DNA of 64,000 bases from JANQQJ01 sp046290575 (GTDB lineage: Bacteria; Pseudomonadota; Alphaproteobacteria; SMXS01). Shown piece by piece: positions 18,121 to 26,840 of the stretch. The stretch is taken from positions 124,001 through 188,000 of the forward strand of contig JBKAGX010000005.1 of NCBI GenBank assembly GCA_046290575.1. Direction: 5' to 3'. The notes beneath the pieces are model-generated. The model was not told the origin of the DNA. It worked only from the letters and a program-made list of their open reading frames with translations, and searched no databases. The translations under genes were made by a program, and so were the position numbers. Every line of letters starts with the position of its first letter. Within the stretch, counting starts at the first letter, position 1.

Positions 18121-20904
18121 TCAGAACCGCACCCGCGCACCGCCTGAACCCGTGTGGCTGGCATAGCCACTGCCAGCTTCGCCGGCATAATCCAGATAGA
18201 GTGACACGGTATCGTTGAGCCGAACAGCAAGTCCGGCGCCGAAGACGGCGACAGTTCTGGCAGCCACTTCGCCAAAGACAGTGAATGACCCCGTACCGCC
18301 CTCCATGCGCGCTGTGATGGGCCGCAGATCGTCCTCGAATTCATGCGCAATGCCGACATGCAGATGCGGGATGATCGAGCCGGAGGCGTTGCCGGATTTC
18401 AGGTTTCTGGAGAGCCGCAACAGGCCTTGCAGACGCAGGGAATCGGCACTTTGCGCATTGACCGTCAGGTTCAGATTGTCTGCGCCGGTTTCGGTGAAGC
18501 CATCCTGTTTGACTTTGGCGTAGGCCAGCGCGGCTTCGGTCGCCAGCGTCCAGTCTCCGGCGGCAAACCGATAGCCTGCTCGGCCGTTGATATAGTGAAA
18601 GTCGCCGTCGTAATCGGCGCTGGCGACCCGGTTGATCGTCCCGAAAGTGATGCCGCGGCGGGATTGGATGTTCAGGTCGCCGAAGCCGCCGCTGAGGTCG
18701 GCATAGAATGCGCCGGTTGCGAAAGCCGCATAGGCCGCGACTTGCCAGGCGTCGACATCATTGTCGCCGGCCCGGCCATCGACGTCGATATCGCTGCTGC
18801 CGCCGCCGCCCATCACGCCGATCAGGACGCTGTCGGATGCCCGGTAGTCGATGCCCAGATAGCCACTATAGGTATCGATGTCGTAGGAAATGAACCCCGT
18901 ATTGCCATCGACGTCGTCGAAGCGGCCCTGGCCGGCGATCCAGAACATCAGCCTGGACTCTTTACCGGCGCCAGCCCCAGAGGCCGAAAAGGCAGAATTG
19001 CTGCGGCCCGTGTGGGCTTCGTCCAGACGAAGGCTGATCTGGTACATCGCACTGCGGGCATGCGCCAGCCCCGTTTCGGTAAAGCTGTTGAACCATTCGC
19101 CATGGACCTGATCCAGTGCGCCGGGCACATCGCTAGCCGCCTGCAACTGCACCCCGACTTCATAAAGGGCATAGTCATCAAGTCCGTCGACGGTCATGCC
19201 GTCCAGATAGGCGGCGACAGCGAGTTGGCTTAGCGTCTGTGCCTGCCCCATCCCGAAATCGACGGCAAAGAAGGCGTATTGCTGGAAGAACTCCAGATCG
19301 GTGTTCCACAGCAGAATGTCGGCGAGGGTGATCTCGTCCAGCCAGGCCACCAGTTCCGGGGCAAACAGGCCGGGGCGTTGATACCAGAAGCGGTCTCCGG
19401 CACGCAGGCGATAGAACTGTTCTTTCAGGATGGCCTGCGCGACTTCGCCCACCAGCGCGTCGAGATAAGCCGCTTCCGACACACCACCGATGAACAGATC
19501 GACTTCGGAGTCACCATAAATGTCGAGCAGTTCCTGCGGGATCGAACCGGTCCCTTGGATGAGACCCATGGCGATCAGTTGCGCCCGGGCGCTTTGATAG
19601 CTGGGCAGCCCGTGATCTCGGCCGCGCTGCATGTTGAGCGCTGGCAGGTCGACGCCGACACTAACGCCAAAGCCGGTAATCAGCTGATTACGCACCGCGT
19701 CGACGAAGAGTGAGTCGAAAATCTGCGCGTCCTGTCCACCCAGGCCCAGAATAGTCGCTTCCAGACCGGCGCTGTTAAGGCAAGCTGGATTGAAGAAACA
19801 GTCGGCCAGGGGAATGGTGCCGCCGCCTTCCTGTGCGACCAGCAGAAAATCGTTCTGCAGCAGCGTGTGGCCAATGCGAAAGGCGCTGGTGGCAAACTCG
19901 TTTGTGATGCTGGGATCGACGGTCGGGTCGTAGCCTTCATAGGGCGCAAGTCCGTCTTCAGTGCCCAGCAGGATTGGCAAAAATTCATTATAGGTGATCG
20001 CTTGCACCTCGCCGCCGACGATCAGCCGCGTCATGTGGTAGATCTCATCTCCGGACAGCGTTGGGTCAGTCGAGGCAATGTGATCGGCGAGCCGATTATG
20101 CTCGCGCATGAAGATCGTGTGCATGGCGCTCAACGCCAATTGCTCATTCGCGCGGGCGTCACCGGCCACAAAAAGGTGATCGTTCGTCGGGTCCGCGTCG
20201 ACGTCCAGTTGACCGTTGGTCGGCAGCGTGTTTCCAGGGCCTTCCCATAACAGGCCGGTCCCGTCATTGCGCCGCAACAGGTCGGCCGTGACTGCGTCCG
20301 ATCCGTAAACAAAACTTGCGTCGATGAAACTGGTGATCGTGTTGATCTGCTGGCGGGGATTGTCGGGGCCGGTGCCCGTGCCGTCTGCATAAAGGGACCG
20401 GGACATGGGAATCTCAGTGATTTCGCCATTGAAGTCGCCGGGCTCGACCGGAATGTTGAAAGCTTCGTCACCCGTTGGGACAAGCGTGATGTCATGCGCC
20501 AGAAGCTGGCCCCACGACCAGAACAGCGCGGTGAGTCCTTTGTCGCTGGGCGTATTCTCAAGCTGTTCCCCGACCGCATTGCTGACCGCGCGCGTTGACG
20601 GACGGTTGTCCCCCGGTGGCGTCGAACCATCTTCGTAGTCCGCGTCGAACAACCTGATCAGCGGCGTGTTTGCAGAGCCTAGCGCCGGATTGTCGAGATT
20701 GTTCCCGGTCCCGTCTATGCTGCGATAGGTGGTTGGGTCGGTCAGATCAATCGTCGGCAGCATGGGCGGCAATGGTGACGCGTTCTGTGCCAATGCAGCG
20801 CCCGACAACCAAGTGCCCGACAGCCAGGTGACGGACAACAGAGCTAAGATTGTGGGCCGCAGACAGTTTTTGGCGACGTCGATACGCGTCGAAGGGATCA
20901 ACAC
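18121..20904 (-). CDS. Animal-type haem peroxidase fused to an autotransporter beta-barrel
   Basis: About 927 residues. From the GTG at 20904, with GGGGGA before it, a signal peptide is seen (PTILALLSVTWLSG ... GAALAQ). Residues 60-600 are an An_peroxidase domain: distal WGQLLAHD (His137), ITSFIDASFVYGSD, AMHTIFMREHNRLAD, proximal FRIGHTLL (His346) and MQRGRDHGLPSYQSAR. Compared with myeloperoxidase, the haem-linking Asp next to the distal His is Ala136, the linking Glu is kept (Glu254) and the adjacent Met is Gln. Residues from about 660 to the final Phe look like a 12-strand autotransporter barrel. So it is probably a surface or secreted peroxidase. A longer ORF opens at 21000 (ATG) but would put 32 residues before the signal. 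Confidence 0.9.
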   Translation of the reverse strand: MLIPSTRIDVAKNCLRPTILALLSVTWLSGTWLSGAALAQNASPLPPMLPTIDLTDPTTYRSIDGTGNNLDNPALGSANTPLIRLFDADYEDGSTPPGDNRPSTRAVSNAVGEQLENTPSDKGLTALFWSWGQLLAHDITLVPTGDEAFNIPVEPGDFNGEITEIPMSRSLYADGTGTGPDNPRQQINTITSFIDASFVYGSDAVTADLLRRNDGTGLLWEGPGNTLPTNGQLDVDADPTNDHLFVAGDARANEQLALSAMHTIFMREHNRLADHIASTDPTLSGDEIYHMTRLIVGGEVQAITYNEFLPILLGTEDGLAPYEGYDPTVDPSITNEFATSAFRIGHTLLQNDFLLVAQEGGGTIPLADCFFNPACLNSAGLEATILGLGGQDAQIFDSLFVDAVRNQLITGFGVSVGVDLPALNMQRGRDHGLPSYQSARAQLIAMGLIQGTGSIPQELLDIYGDSEVDLFIGGVSEAAYLDALVGEVAQAILKEQFYRLRAGDRFWYQRPGLFAPELVAWLDEITLADILLWNTDLEFFQQYAFFAVDFGMGQAQTLSQLAVAAYLDGMTVDGLDDYALYEVGVQLQAASDVPGALDQVHGEWFNSFTETGLAHARSAMYQISLRLDEAHTGRSNSAFSASGAGAGKESRLMFWIAGQGRFDDVDGNTGFISYDIDTYSGYLGIDYRASDSVLIGVMGGGGSSDIDVDGRAGDNDVDAWQVAAYAAFATGAFYADLSGGFGDLNIQSRRGITFGTINRVASADYDGDFHYINGRAGYRFAAGDWTLATEAALAYAKVKQDGFTETGADNLNLTVNAQSADSLRLQGLLRLSRNLKSGNASGSIIPHLHVGIAHEFEDDLRPITARMEGGTGSFTVFGEVAARTVAVFGAGLAVRLNDTVSLYLDYAGEAGSGYASHTGSGGARVRF

Positions 20905-21021
20905 AAACTTTCCCCCAGGAGAGTAACAATGCGGCGCATCTTCAAGGAGAATAGACCCTACGACAAGTGAATATAGCCGCAAAGCTACCCGGCGCGCCAA
21001 GCATGCTCACGCTTATTTTAA

Positions 21022-21062
21022 AAAGGTAAAGTGGCGGGGCTTCTGTTGCCCGGTGCCCCGCC
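21022..21062 (-). terminator. Hairpin and T-tract at the 3' end of the tmRNA gene
   Basis: GGCGGGGC at 21062-21055 (minus strand) pairs perfectly with GCCCCGCC at 21040-21033 across a 14-base loop, followed by ACTTTACCTTTTT. It can act as the intrinsic terminator and may also be the last structural element of the coding piece. Confidence 0.75.
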
Positions 21063-21330
21063 GAAACCGCGCTAGCATCAGCCTATTAGGCTGCTACCGC
21101 GAGAGCCTCATTATCATTGGCATCTCTAAGAATGGCCCGATGTCGGTGGTACCATGCCGAGCGAAAAGACTATCTTTACCACGCGCGTCGATCCTGTTTC
21201 GCCCCCATCAGAAACCAGCATTTGCTCAGATTCTCGCAGCCGCTGGCTTTTGGTGGAGGCGCCGGGTACCGCCCCCGGGTCCGCAACGCCTATTCCATAG
21301 GCCGTTTATCGCCATAGTCGGTTACCCGAC
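21025..21330 (-). ncRNA. ssrA: Two-piece (circularly permuted) tmRNA
   Basis: On the minus strand an acceptor piece (about 21330-21251) begins with a GTCGG-GTAA-CCGAC hairpin and ends CGCCTCCACCA. After about 44 bases of intervening sequence the coding piece starts GGGGGCGAAACAGGATCGAC at 21206. The 5' GGGGGCG pairs with CGCCTCC over seven pairs, including the G3-U70 wobble that specifies alanylation, and CCA is encoded. The coding piece carries the tag frame at 21121-21086 and ends in a strong hairpin. The order acceptor piece, spacer, coding piece is the permuted form known from Alphaproteobacteria. tmRNA rescues stalled ribosomes and tags the products for proteolysis. Confidence 0.93.
21086..21121 (-). 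other. tmRNA tag reading frame ANDNEALAVAA-stop
   Basis: Twelve codons from GCC (21121) to TAA (21088-21086) encode ANDNEALAVAA. With the alanine carried by the tmRNA, the full tag would be AANDNEALAVAA. ANDN is the SspB-binding end and AVAA the ClpX-binding end in known alphaproteobacterial tags. At 11 encoded residues it is at the short end for the class. Confidence 0.88.
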
Positions 21331-21364
21331 GTGTCTAATATAGGTGTTCAGCCGACTATTTGAA
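21330..21364 (-). promoter_or_regulatory. Probable tmRNA promoter
   Basis: Reading on the minus strand, TTCAAA (21364-21359) and TATATT (21342-21337) are spaced by 16 bases. The predicted start, about 7 bases beyond the -10, falls at about 21330, exactly where the first hairpin of the acceptor piece begins. Confidence 0.6.
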
Positions 21365-21444
21365 AGGGCAGCCGCAATCTCTCTGGCGGCACCCGGTGCG
21401 ACTCGGTTACACTGAGTCACCACACCTAGTGGTGGCGGGGGAAA

Positions 21445-22239
21445 ATGAAACAATATCTTGATCTTCTGCGGCATGTCCGCGACCACGGCACTGTAAAATC
21501 TGATCGCACCGGCACCGGCACGAGAAGCGTTTTCGGCCATCAGATGCGGTTCGATCTGGCCGAGGGTTTTCCGCTGGTGACCACCAAGAAACTGCATCTC
21601 AAATCGATCATCCATGAGCTGCTGTGGTTTCTGGCGGGTGATACCAACATCGCCTATCTGAAGGCGAATGGCGTCTCAATCTGGGACGAATGGGCCGACG
21701 AAAACGGCGATCTGGGGCCGGTCTACGGCCATCAATGGCGCAGCTGGCCGATGCCCGATGGCGGCCATATCGACCAGATTGCCGCAGTGGTGAACCAGAT
21801 CAAAACCAACCCGGACAGCCGTCGACATATCGTCAGTGCCTGGAATGTCGCTGATGTTGATGGTATGGCCCTGCCGCCATGCCATTGCCTGTTTCAGTTC
21901 TATGTGGCTGACGGCAAGCTTTCGTGTCAGCTCTACCAGCGCAGTGCCGATATCTTTCTGGGGGTGCCCTTCAATATTGCCTCCTATGCGCTGTTGACAG
22001 AGATGATTGCCCAGGTCTGCGATCTGAAGGCGGGCGATTTTGTCCACACGTTTGGTGACGCGCATCTTTATTTGAACCATCTGGAACAGGCCGACCGGCA
22101 GCTAAAGCGGGAACAGTTGCCGCTGCCGACACTCAAGCTCAACCCGGATATTAGCGATCTGTTTGCGTTCACCTTCGACGACATTGCGATCGAGAACTAT
22201 CGGTCGCACGGCGCCATTGCCGCCCCGGTCGCCGTATGA
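21445..22239 (+). CDS. thyA: Thymidylate synthase ThyA
   Basis: Makes dTMP from dUMP with methylene-tetrahydrofolate. The 264 residues contain the active-site motif LPPCHCLFQFYV (nucleophilic Cys146), RTGTGTRSVFGHQMRFDL for the phosphate-binding arginine, and RSADIFLGVPFNIASYA. Length is that of the E. coli enzyme. The start is backed by GGGGGAAA directly upstream. It overlaps folA by four bases (ATGA), and folA overlaps a cupin gene in the same way, so the three form an operon coupling dTMP synthesis to dihydrofolate recycling. Two small hairpins (21400-21418 and 21418-21434) lie in the leader just ahead of the ribosome site; their role is unknown. Confidence 0.98.
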   Translation: MKQYLDLLRHVRDHGTVKSDRTGTGTRSVFGHQMRFDLAEGFPLVTTKKLHLKSIIHELLWFLAGDTNIAYLKANGVSIWDEWADENGDLGPVYGHQWRSWPMPDGGHIDQIAAVVNQIKTNPDSRRHIVSAWNVADVDGMALPPCHCLFQFYVADGKLSCQLYQRSADIFLGVPFNIASYALLTEMIAQVCDLKAGDFVHTFGDAHLYLNHLEQADRQLKREQLPLPTLKLNPDISDLFAFTFDDIAIENYRSHGAIAAPVAV

Positions 22240-22733
22240 GTATCGCGCTGATCGTCGCGATGGCCCAAAACAGGGTGATCGGTCAGAATGGCAAGATGCC
22301 TTGGCATATCAGTGACGAGGCGAAGTACTTCAAAGCCACGACGATGGGTAAACCGCTCGTGATGGGCCGGAAGACCTGGGAGTCCATCGGGCGACCGCTG
22401 CCGGGTCGTGCCAACATCGTTGTCAGCCGCAATGCTGAATATCAGGCCCCTGGCGCGACTGTCGTTTCGACAGTATCGGAAGCCCTGCGGCTGGCGGAGA
22501 CCATGGCCGAGGTGACCGACGCCGAAGAGGTGATGGTGATGGGCGGCGCAGAGCTCTATGAGCGGACGCTGCCGCTGGCCGACCGGATCTACCTGACGAA
22601 AATTCATCGGGATTATGACGGTGAGACAGTCTTTCCGGAATTGAACCACGGGACCTGGCACGAAGTCAGCCGCGAGGAGCGCGACGGCGACCCGGCCTAT
22701 AGCCTGATCGTGCTGGAACGGACCGCACGATGA
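22236..22733 (+). CDS. folA: Dihydrofolate reductase FolA
   Basis: NADPH-dependent reduction of dihydrofolate to tetrahydrofolate. The 165 residues show the usual DHFR order: IALIVAMAQNRVIGQNGKMPWHI with the Met20-loop, then the catalytic acidic residue in SDEAKYFKATTMGKPLVMGRKTWESIGRPLPGR split over strands, and VMGGAELYERTLPLADRIYLT. It directly follows thyA with a four-base overlap, which makes physiological sense because thymidylate synthase produces dihydrofolate. Full length and intact. It ends with overlap into the cupin gene. Confidence 0.97.
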   Translation: MSIALIVAMAQNRVIGQNGKMPWHISDEAKYFKATTMGKPLVMGRKTWESIGRPLPGRANIVVSRNAEYQAPGATVVSTVSEALRLAETMAEVTDAEEVMVMGGAELYERTLPLADRIYLTKIHRDYDGETVFPELNHGTWHEVSREERDGDPAYSLIVLERTAR

Positions 22734-23245
22734 GCGACGATCCCAAGAATGTGATCCGCACATCGACACTCACCGCAGAGGATGGGCTGCCCATCAAGCA
22801 TCCGCATAACCCCAATTCGAAATTGACGCTTTGGCCGCTGGGCGACCGGGCCGGGATGCAGCGCGTGATGATGAACTTGGCCAGAATTCCGCCCGGCAAG
22901 GAAGCCTTCGTGCCGCATACGCACAGTATGCAGGAAGAGTTTGTCTTCGTGCTTGAAGGGCAGGGGGTGGCACTGATCGGCGAGCACGAGGTCGCCATCG
23001 GGCCGGGTGACTATATAGGTTATCCGACCGACAGCCCGGCGCATCATCTGATCAATTCCGGAACCGAAGACCTGCTGGTGTTGATGGGGGGTGAGCGCAC
23101 GGATGTCGAGGTCAGTCAATTCCCGACCCTTGGTAAGGTGGGTGTCTTCCGGCCAGAGGGTATTCAGTTCTTCGATGCCGATTCAGCACAGGTCATCGGC
23201 CAGGAGCCCTGGCTCGATACGCATGTCGAGGACAGCAAGGCCTGA
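22730..23245 (+). CDS. Cupin-domain protein
   Basis: A 171-residue single-domain cupin. Motif 1 is seen in PPGKEAFVPHTHSMQEEFVFVLEGQG, with the two His and Glu that usually bind a metal, and motif 2 in IGPGDYIGYPTDSPAHHLINSG with a His. The substrate is unknown; related proteins include sugar-binding or dioxygenase-like cupins. It overlaps folA by four bases, so it is expressed with thyA-folA, but I see no obvious reason for the link. It converges on the mrp gene with a 4-base gap. Confidence 0.85.
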   Translation: MSDDPKNVIRTSTLTAEDGLPIKHPHNPNSKLTLWPLGDRAGMQRVMMNLARIPPGKEAFVPHTHSMQEEFVFVLEGQGVALIGEHEVAIGPGDYIGYPTDSPAHHLINSGTEDLLVLMGGERTDVEVSQFPTLGKVGVFRPEGIQFFDADSAQVIGQEPWLDTHVEDSKA

Positions 23246-23249
23246 GCCT

Positions 23250-24371
23250 TTAGTCCTCAAACCGGATGACCGGCGGCTTTTTGCCCCCGCCGCCCAAGGC
23301 TTTGTCGATCTGTTCGGCGACCTTGCTGGCAATCTCCAGATAGCACTGGGCATGTTCACTGGCCGGGTCCGTGGCGACGATGGGCGTGCCGGCGTCAGAG
23401 GTCGCGCGGATATCCATGTGAAGGGGCACTCCCCCCAGGAACGGCACCTCGCGCGCATGCGCTTCGGCTTCGGCGCCGCCATGGCCAAAGATGTGCGACG
23501 GTTCGCCGCAATGCGGGCAGACGAAGTAACTCATATTTTCGACAATGCCGAACGTGGGCACCTTGACCTTGTCGAACATGCCGATGCCGCGCCGGGCGTC
23601 GAGCAAGGCAATATCCTGCGGCGTCGAGACAATCACCGCGCCGGTCAACGGCACTTTCTGGGCGATAGTCAATTGCGCATCGCCGGTGCCGGGCGGCAGG
23701 TCGAGGACGAGCACATCAAGTGCGCCCCATTTTACTTCGCTCAGCATCTGGTTGATGGCGCTTACCACCATGGGCCCGCGCCAGATCATCGCGGTTTTTT
23801 CTTCCACCAGAAAACCGATGGACATGCATTTAATGCCGTAGTTTTCCATCGGCTTGAGCACTTTGCCGTCGGTCTCCGGCTTGCCCGACAGGCCCATAAG
23901 CCGTGGGATCGAAGGGCCATAAATGTCTGTGTCCAGCAAGCCGACCTTCTTACCCAGGGCTTTCAGCGCCAGCGCCAGATTGACAGCAGTGGTTGACTTG
24001 CCGACGCCGCCCTTGCCGCTGGCGACAGCGATGATCGATTTTACATTGTCGATCCCGCCGGGCGATTTGGGCTCGGCATCCAGAGGCGATGGCTTCTGGC
24101 GCGGCGGCGGGGCGCTGGTGGACCGCTCGGCGGTGAGCACGGCCGTGACCTTCTCGACGCCGGGCATGGCCACGACCGCGTTTTCGCACGCCAGACGCAG
24201 GCTTTCCTTGGCGGCGCCTTCCTCCCGGGTGACCACGAGTGCGAAGCGGACGCGGCCATCTTCAACGTGAATCCCTTGCACGCGGTTGTCGCTCATCACG
24301 TCGCGCCCGGTATCCGGATCGACGATCTTTGCCAGGGTCTGCTGGATGGATTCAACTGAAAGGTCGGTCAT
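23250..24371 (-). CDS. Mrp/NBP35-type iron-sulphur cluster carrier ATPase
   Basis: A 373-residue P-loop protein of the Mrp/ApbC family that carries and transfers Fe-S clusters in the cytosol. The N-terminal about 90 residues are an MIP18-like domain (VDPDTGRDVMSDNRVQGIHV). The deviant Walker A is VASGKGGVGKSTTAVNLA near residue 117, followed by GLLDTDIYGPSIPRL. The cluster-binding pair is YFVCPHCGEPSHIFG. The start at 24371 follows GGAGAGCCTTT; upstream extension of the frame has no family match. It is divergent from hflK. Confidence 0.95.
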   Translation of the reverse strand: MTDLSVESIQQTLAKIVDPDTGRDVMSDNRVQGIHVEDGRVRFALVVTREEGAAKESLRLACENAVVAMPGVEKVTAVLTAERSTSAPPPRQKPSPLDAEPKSPGGIDNVKSIIAVASGKGGVGKSTTAVNLALALKALGKKVGLLDTDIYGPSIPRLMGLSGKPETDGKVLKPMENYGIKCMSIGFLVEEKTAMIWRGPMVVSAINQMLSEVKWGALDVLVLDLPPGTGDAQLTIAQKVPLTGAVIVSTPQDIALLDARRGIGMFDKVKVPTFGIVENMSYFVCPHCGEPSHIFGHGGAEAEAHAREVPFLGGVPLHMDIRATSDAGTPIVATDPASEHAQCYLEIASKVAEQIDKALGGGGKKPPVIRFED

Positions 24372-24523
24372 AAAGGCTCTCCGAATTCGAGCCTTGATAT
24401 AGACTGATCGCCAACTGTTGATAAGAGGTCTCTGGTCTGAAGCCCCTGGTCTCCTATATATGGGGTCCGCGGTTTGCTGTTCGGCGAGCCGCGGAACCAG
24501 AAACCAGCTAGGACGTTCAGCGT

Positions 24524-25612
24524 ATGCCTTGGCAGAATAATCCCGGAAACCGGGGAAATGGCGGCGGACCATGGGGCCAGGGGCCCCGCCCAACCGGTCC
24601 CACCCCGCCTAATCTTGATGATATTTTGAAAAAGGGACAGGACCGCATGCGTGGTTTTTTCCCCGGTGGTTTTGGCGGCAAGACTGTGGCCATCATTGTC
24701 GCCATATTGGTCGGCCTCTGGGCCGTCAGCGGTTTTTTCCGGGTACAGCCGGGTGAGCAGGGCGTTGTGCTGATCTTCGGAAAGTGGGATGGCGATCTCC
24801 TGCCCGAAGGCCTTCATTGGGCCTGGCCGACGCCTATTGGTGAGGTCTTCACGCCCCGTGTTGCCGAGGTCCGGCGGCTTGAGGTCGGCTTCCAGTCCCG
24901 GCCGGGCCGTGACGGAGAAGTCGAACTAGAGGTCGCATCGGAAAGTTTGATGCTGACAGGGGACGAGAACATCATCGACATCGACTTTGAGGTGTTCTGG
25001 GTCATCAACGACGCTGGCAAGTATCTGTTCAATATTCAAGAGCAGGAAGAAACCGTGAAGGGCGTGGCTGAGAGCGCCATGCGCGAAGTGATCGGGCAGA
25101 CAACGCTTGAAATTGCCTTGACCCAGGGCCGCCGCGATGTTGAGTCGAGAACGCGTACTTTGATGCAATCCATGCTCGACGATTATCAGGGCGGGGTCAC
25201 CGTGACCGAGGTCAACCTGAAGAAGTCGGATACGCCGCCAGAGGTTATCGATGACTTCCGCGACGTGCAGGCGGCAGGTGCTGACAGGGAAGCGCTTATC
25301 AATGATGCAGAGCGTTACCGTGCCGAGATCATTCCTGTTGCCCGCGGTCAGGCCGCCCAGATTATGCAGCAATCTGAAGCGTATAAGGCCGAAGTTGTCG
25401 CACGCTCCCAAGGTGAGGCGTCGCGCTTCGTTGCTGTTTATGACGAGTACATCCAGGCGCAGGACGTCACCAGAAAACGTATCTATCTTGAGACCATGGA
25501 GCAGATCCTGCGTGACGTGAACAAGATCATTATCGACGACAGTGCCGGATCCGGTGTGGTGCCCTATCTACCCCTGCCGGAAGTCCAGAAGCGCCGTCAG
25601 GAGGCCCAGTAA
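24524..25612 (+). CDS. hflK: HflK, FtsH protease modulator subunit
   Basis: Inner-membrane SPFH/prohibitin-family protein that forms a complex with HflC and the FtsH protease. The 362 residues start with a Gly/Pro/Asn-rich cytosolic segment, then one membrane helix (VAIIVAILVGLWAVSGFF, about residues 60-78), the SPFH domain (VQPGEQGVVLIFGKW) and an Ala/Gln/Glu-rich coiled coil. The stop overlaps the hflC start by one base (TAATG). The order hflK-hflC-DUF2065-degP is a common membrane-protein quality-control cluster in this class. Confidence 0.96.
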   Translation: MPWQNNPGNRGNGGGPWGQGPRPTGPTPPNLDDILKKGQDRMRGFFPGGFGGKTVAIIVAILVGLWAVSGFFRVQPGEQGVVLIFGKWDGDLLPEGLHWAWPTPIGEVFTPRVAEVRRLEVGFQSRPGRDGEVELEVASESLMLTGDENIIDIDFEVFWVINDAGKYLFNIQEQEETVKGVAESAMREVIGQTTLEIALTQGRRDVESRTRTLMQSMLDDYQGGVTVTEVNLKKSDTPPEVIDDFRDVQAAGADREALINDAERYRAEIIPVARGQAAQIMQQSEAYKAEVVARSQGEASRFVAVYDEYIQAQDVTRKRIYLETMEQILRDVNKIIIDDSAGSGVVPYLPLPEVQKRRQEAQ

Positions 25613-26475
25613 TGAACCGGGGAATCATCATCGGGGGACTGGTTGCCCTCGGCATCATTGTCGTATCGCTGTTTGATGCGCTCTACACTGTCCGTGTGAC
25701 TCATCAGGCGATTGTCTTGCAGTTTGGTGATTTCATCCGCACCGTCCGCGAGCCGGGCCTGCACGTCAAACTGCCCTTCGTGCAAAACGTGATCTACATG
25801 GACAAACGGGTCCTTTCGCTTGATCTGGCGCCGCAGGAAGTGATCGCGGCTGACGAACGGCGGCTGGTTGTGGATGCGCTGGTGCGTTTCCGGATCGCCG
25901 ATCCGTTGGAGTTCTACAAAACCGTGCAAGGCAGCGAAACGATCGGCCGTAATCGTCTTGCGACAACGGTTCAGTCAAGTCTTCGTGCGGCCCTGGCGGG
26001 CGCGACGTTTACGACGCTTCTCACCGAGGAGCGCGCCTCCTTGATGCAAGAGATTAGCCAGCAGGTTGCCCGACAGATCGAGCCGCTGGGGATGGAGATC
26101 ATTGATGTGCGCATCAAGCGCGCGGATCTGCCGCCTGAGATCAGCCAGGCCGTGTTTAATCGCATGCAGCGCAACTATAATGAGCAAGCGGCGCAGCGCC
26201 GGGCCAGCGGCCAGGAAGAAGCACAGCGTATTCGCGCCAATGCGGAACGTGAAAGATCCATCATTATCGCCGAAGCCAACAGGGACTCGCAGATCACCAG
26301 GGGTGAGGGTGACAGTGAAGCCGTACGGATCTTTGCCGAAGCCTTTGGGCGGGATATTGACTTCTTCGAGTTCTACCGCACCATGCAGGCCTATCAGCAG
26401 ACGATCGGTTCCGAAGATACGCTTGTGTTGTCGCCTGACAGCGACTTCTTCAAATATCTCAGCACCTTCGACTGA
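25612..26475 (+). CDS. hflC: HflC, FtsH protease modulator subunit
   Basis: Partner of HflK in the periplasm-facing complex around FtsH. The 287 residues have an N-terminal membrane helix (GIIIGGLVALGIIVVSLFDAL), an SPFH domain (TVRVTHQAIVLQFGDFIRTV and LPFVQNVIYMDKRVLSLDL) and a helical region (QEEAQRIRANAERERSIIIAEA). The DPLEFYKTVQ segment typical of HflC is present. The start codon is shared with the hflK stop by one base. Intact. Confidence 0.96.
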   Translation: MNRGIIIGGLVALGIIVVSLFDALYTVRVTHQAIVLQFGDFIRTVREPGLHVKLPFVQNVIYMDKRVLSLDLAPQEVIAADERRLVVDALVRFRIADPLEFYKTVQGSETIGRNRLATTVQSSLRAALAGATFTTLLTEERASLMQEISQQVARQIEPLGMEIIDVRIKRADLPPEISQAVFNRMQRNYNEQAAQRRASGQEEAQRIRANAERERSIIIAEANRDSQITRGEGDSEAVRIFAEAFGRDIDFFEFYRTMQAYQQTIGSEDTLVLSPDSDFFKYLSTFD

Positions 26476-26502
26476 CGAGGAGAGGTCGGGAAGACCTGAT
26501 TC

Positions 26503-26688
26503 ATGTGGCAGGAACTCGGGATTGCCCTGGGACTGGTGCTCGTGATCGAGGGCATCTTGTATGCACTTGCGCCAGACTGGATGCGGCGGATGTTGCATAT
26601 GCTGCTGTCGCAGTCGACCGAGAGTATCCGGATATCGGGGATTGCCGCGGCTCTTTTGGGCGTTGTGATCGTCTGGCTTGTGCAGTGA
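26503..26688 (+). CDS. DUF2065 small membrane protein
   Basis: A 61-residue protein with two hydrophobic segments (LGIALGLVLVIEGILYALAP and GIAAALLGVVIVWLVQ) joined by a loop containing WMRRMLHMLLSQ. This is the DUF2065 pattern, and the gene is usually found directly after hflC as here (27-base gap). Its function is unknown; association with the HflKC/FtsH complex is a reasonable guess from position only. Confidence 0.88.
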   Translation: MWQELGIALGLVLVIEGILYALAPDWMRRMLHMLLSQSTESIRISGIAAALLGVVIVWLVQ

Positions 26689-26840
26689 GTCCTGAACCGG
26701 GAGAAGCAGGGCGGCTTGAAAGGCTGGAAAATCTTGCTTACTTACTCAACAGGCCGGTGCCGGAATTCCAGCATGCTGGCCCGTATTGACGCCAACATGA
26801 TACGCATTCCAACAAGCAAAAACATGCAAGGAGCGGCTTC

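Noticed and set aside
21053..21343. A 96-codon plus-strand frame in the thyA upstream region
   Set aside because: The DNA is fully explained by the tmRNA on the other strand.
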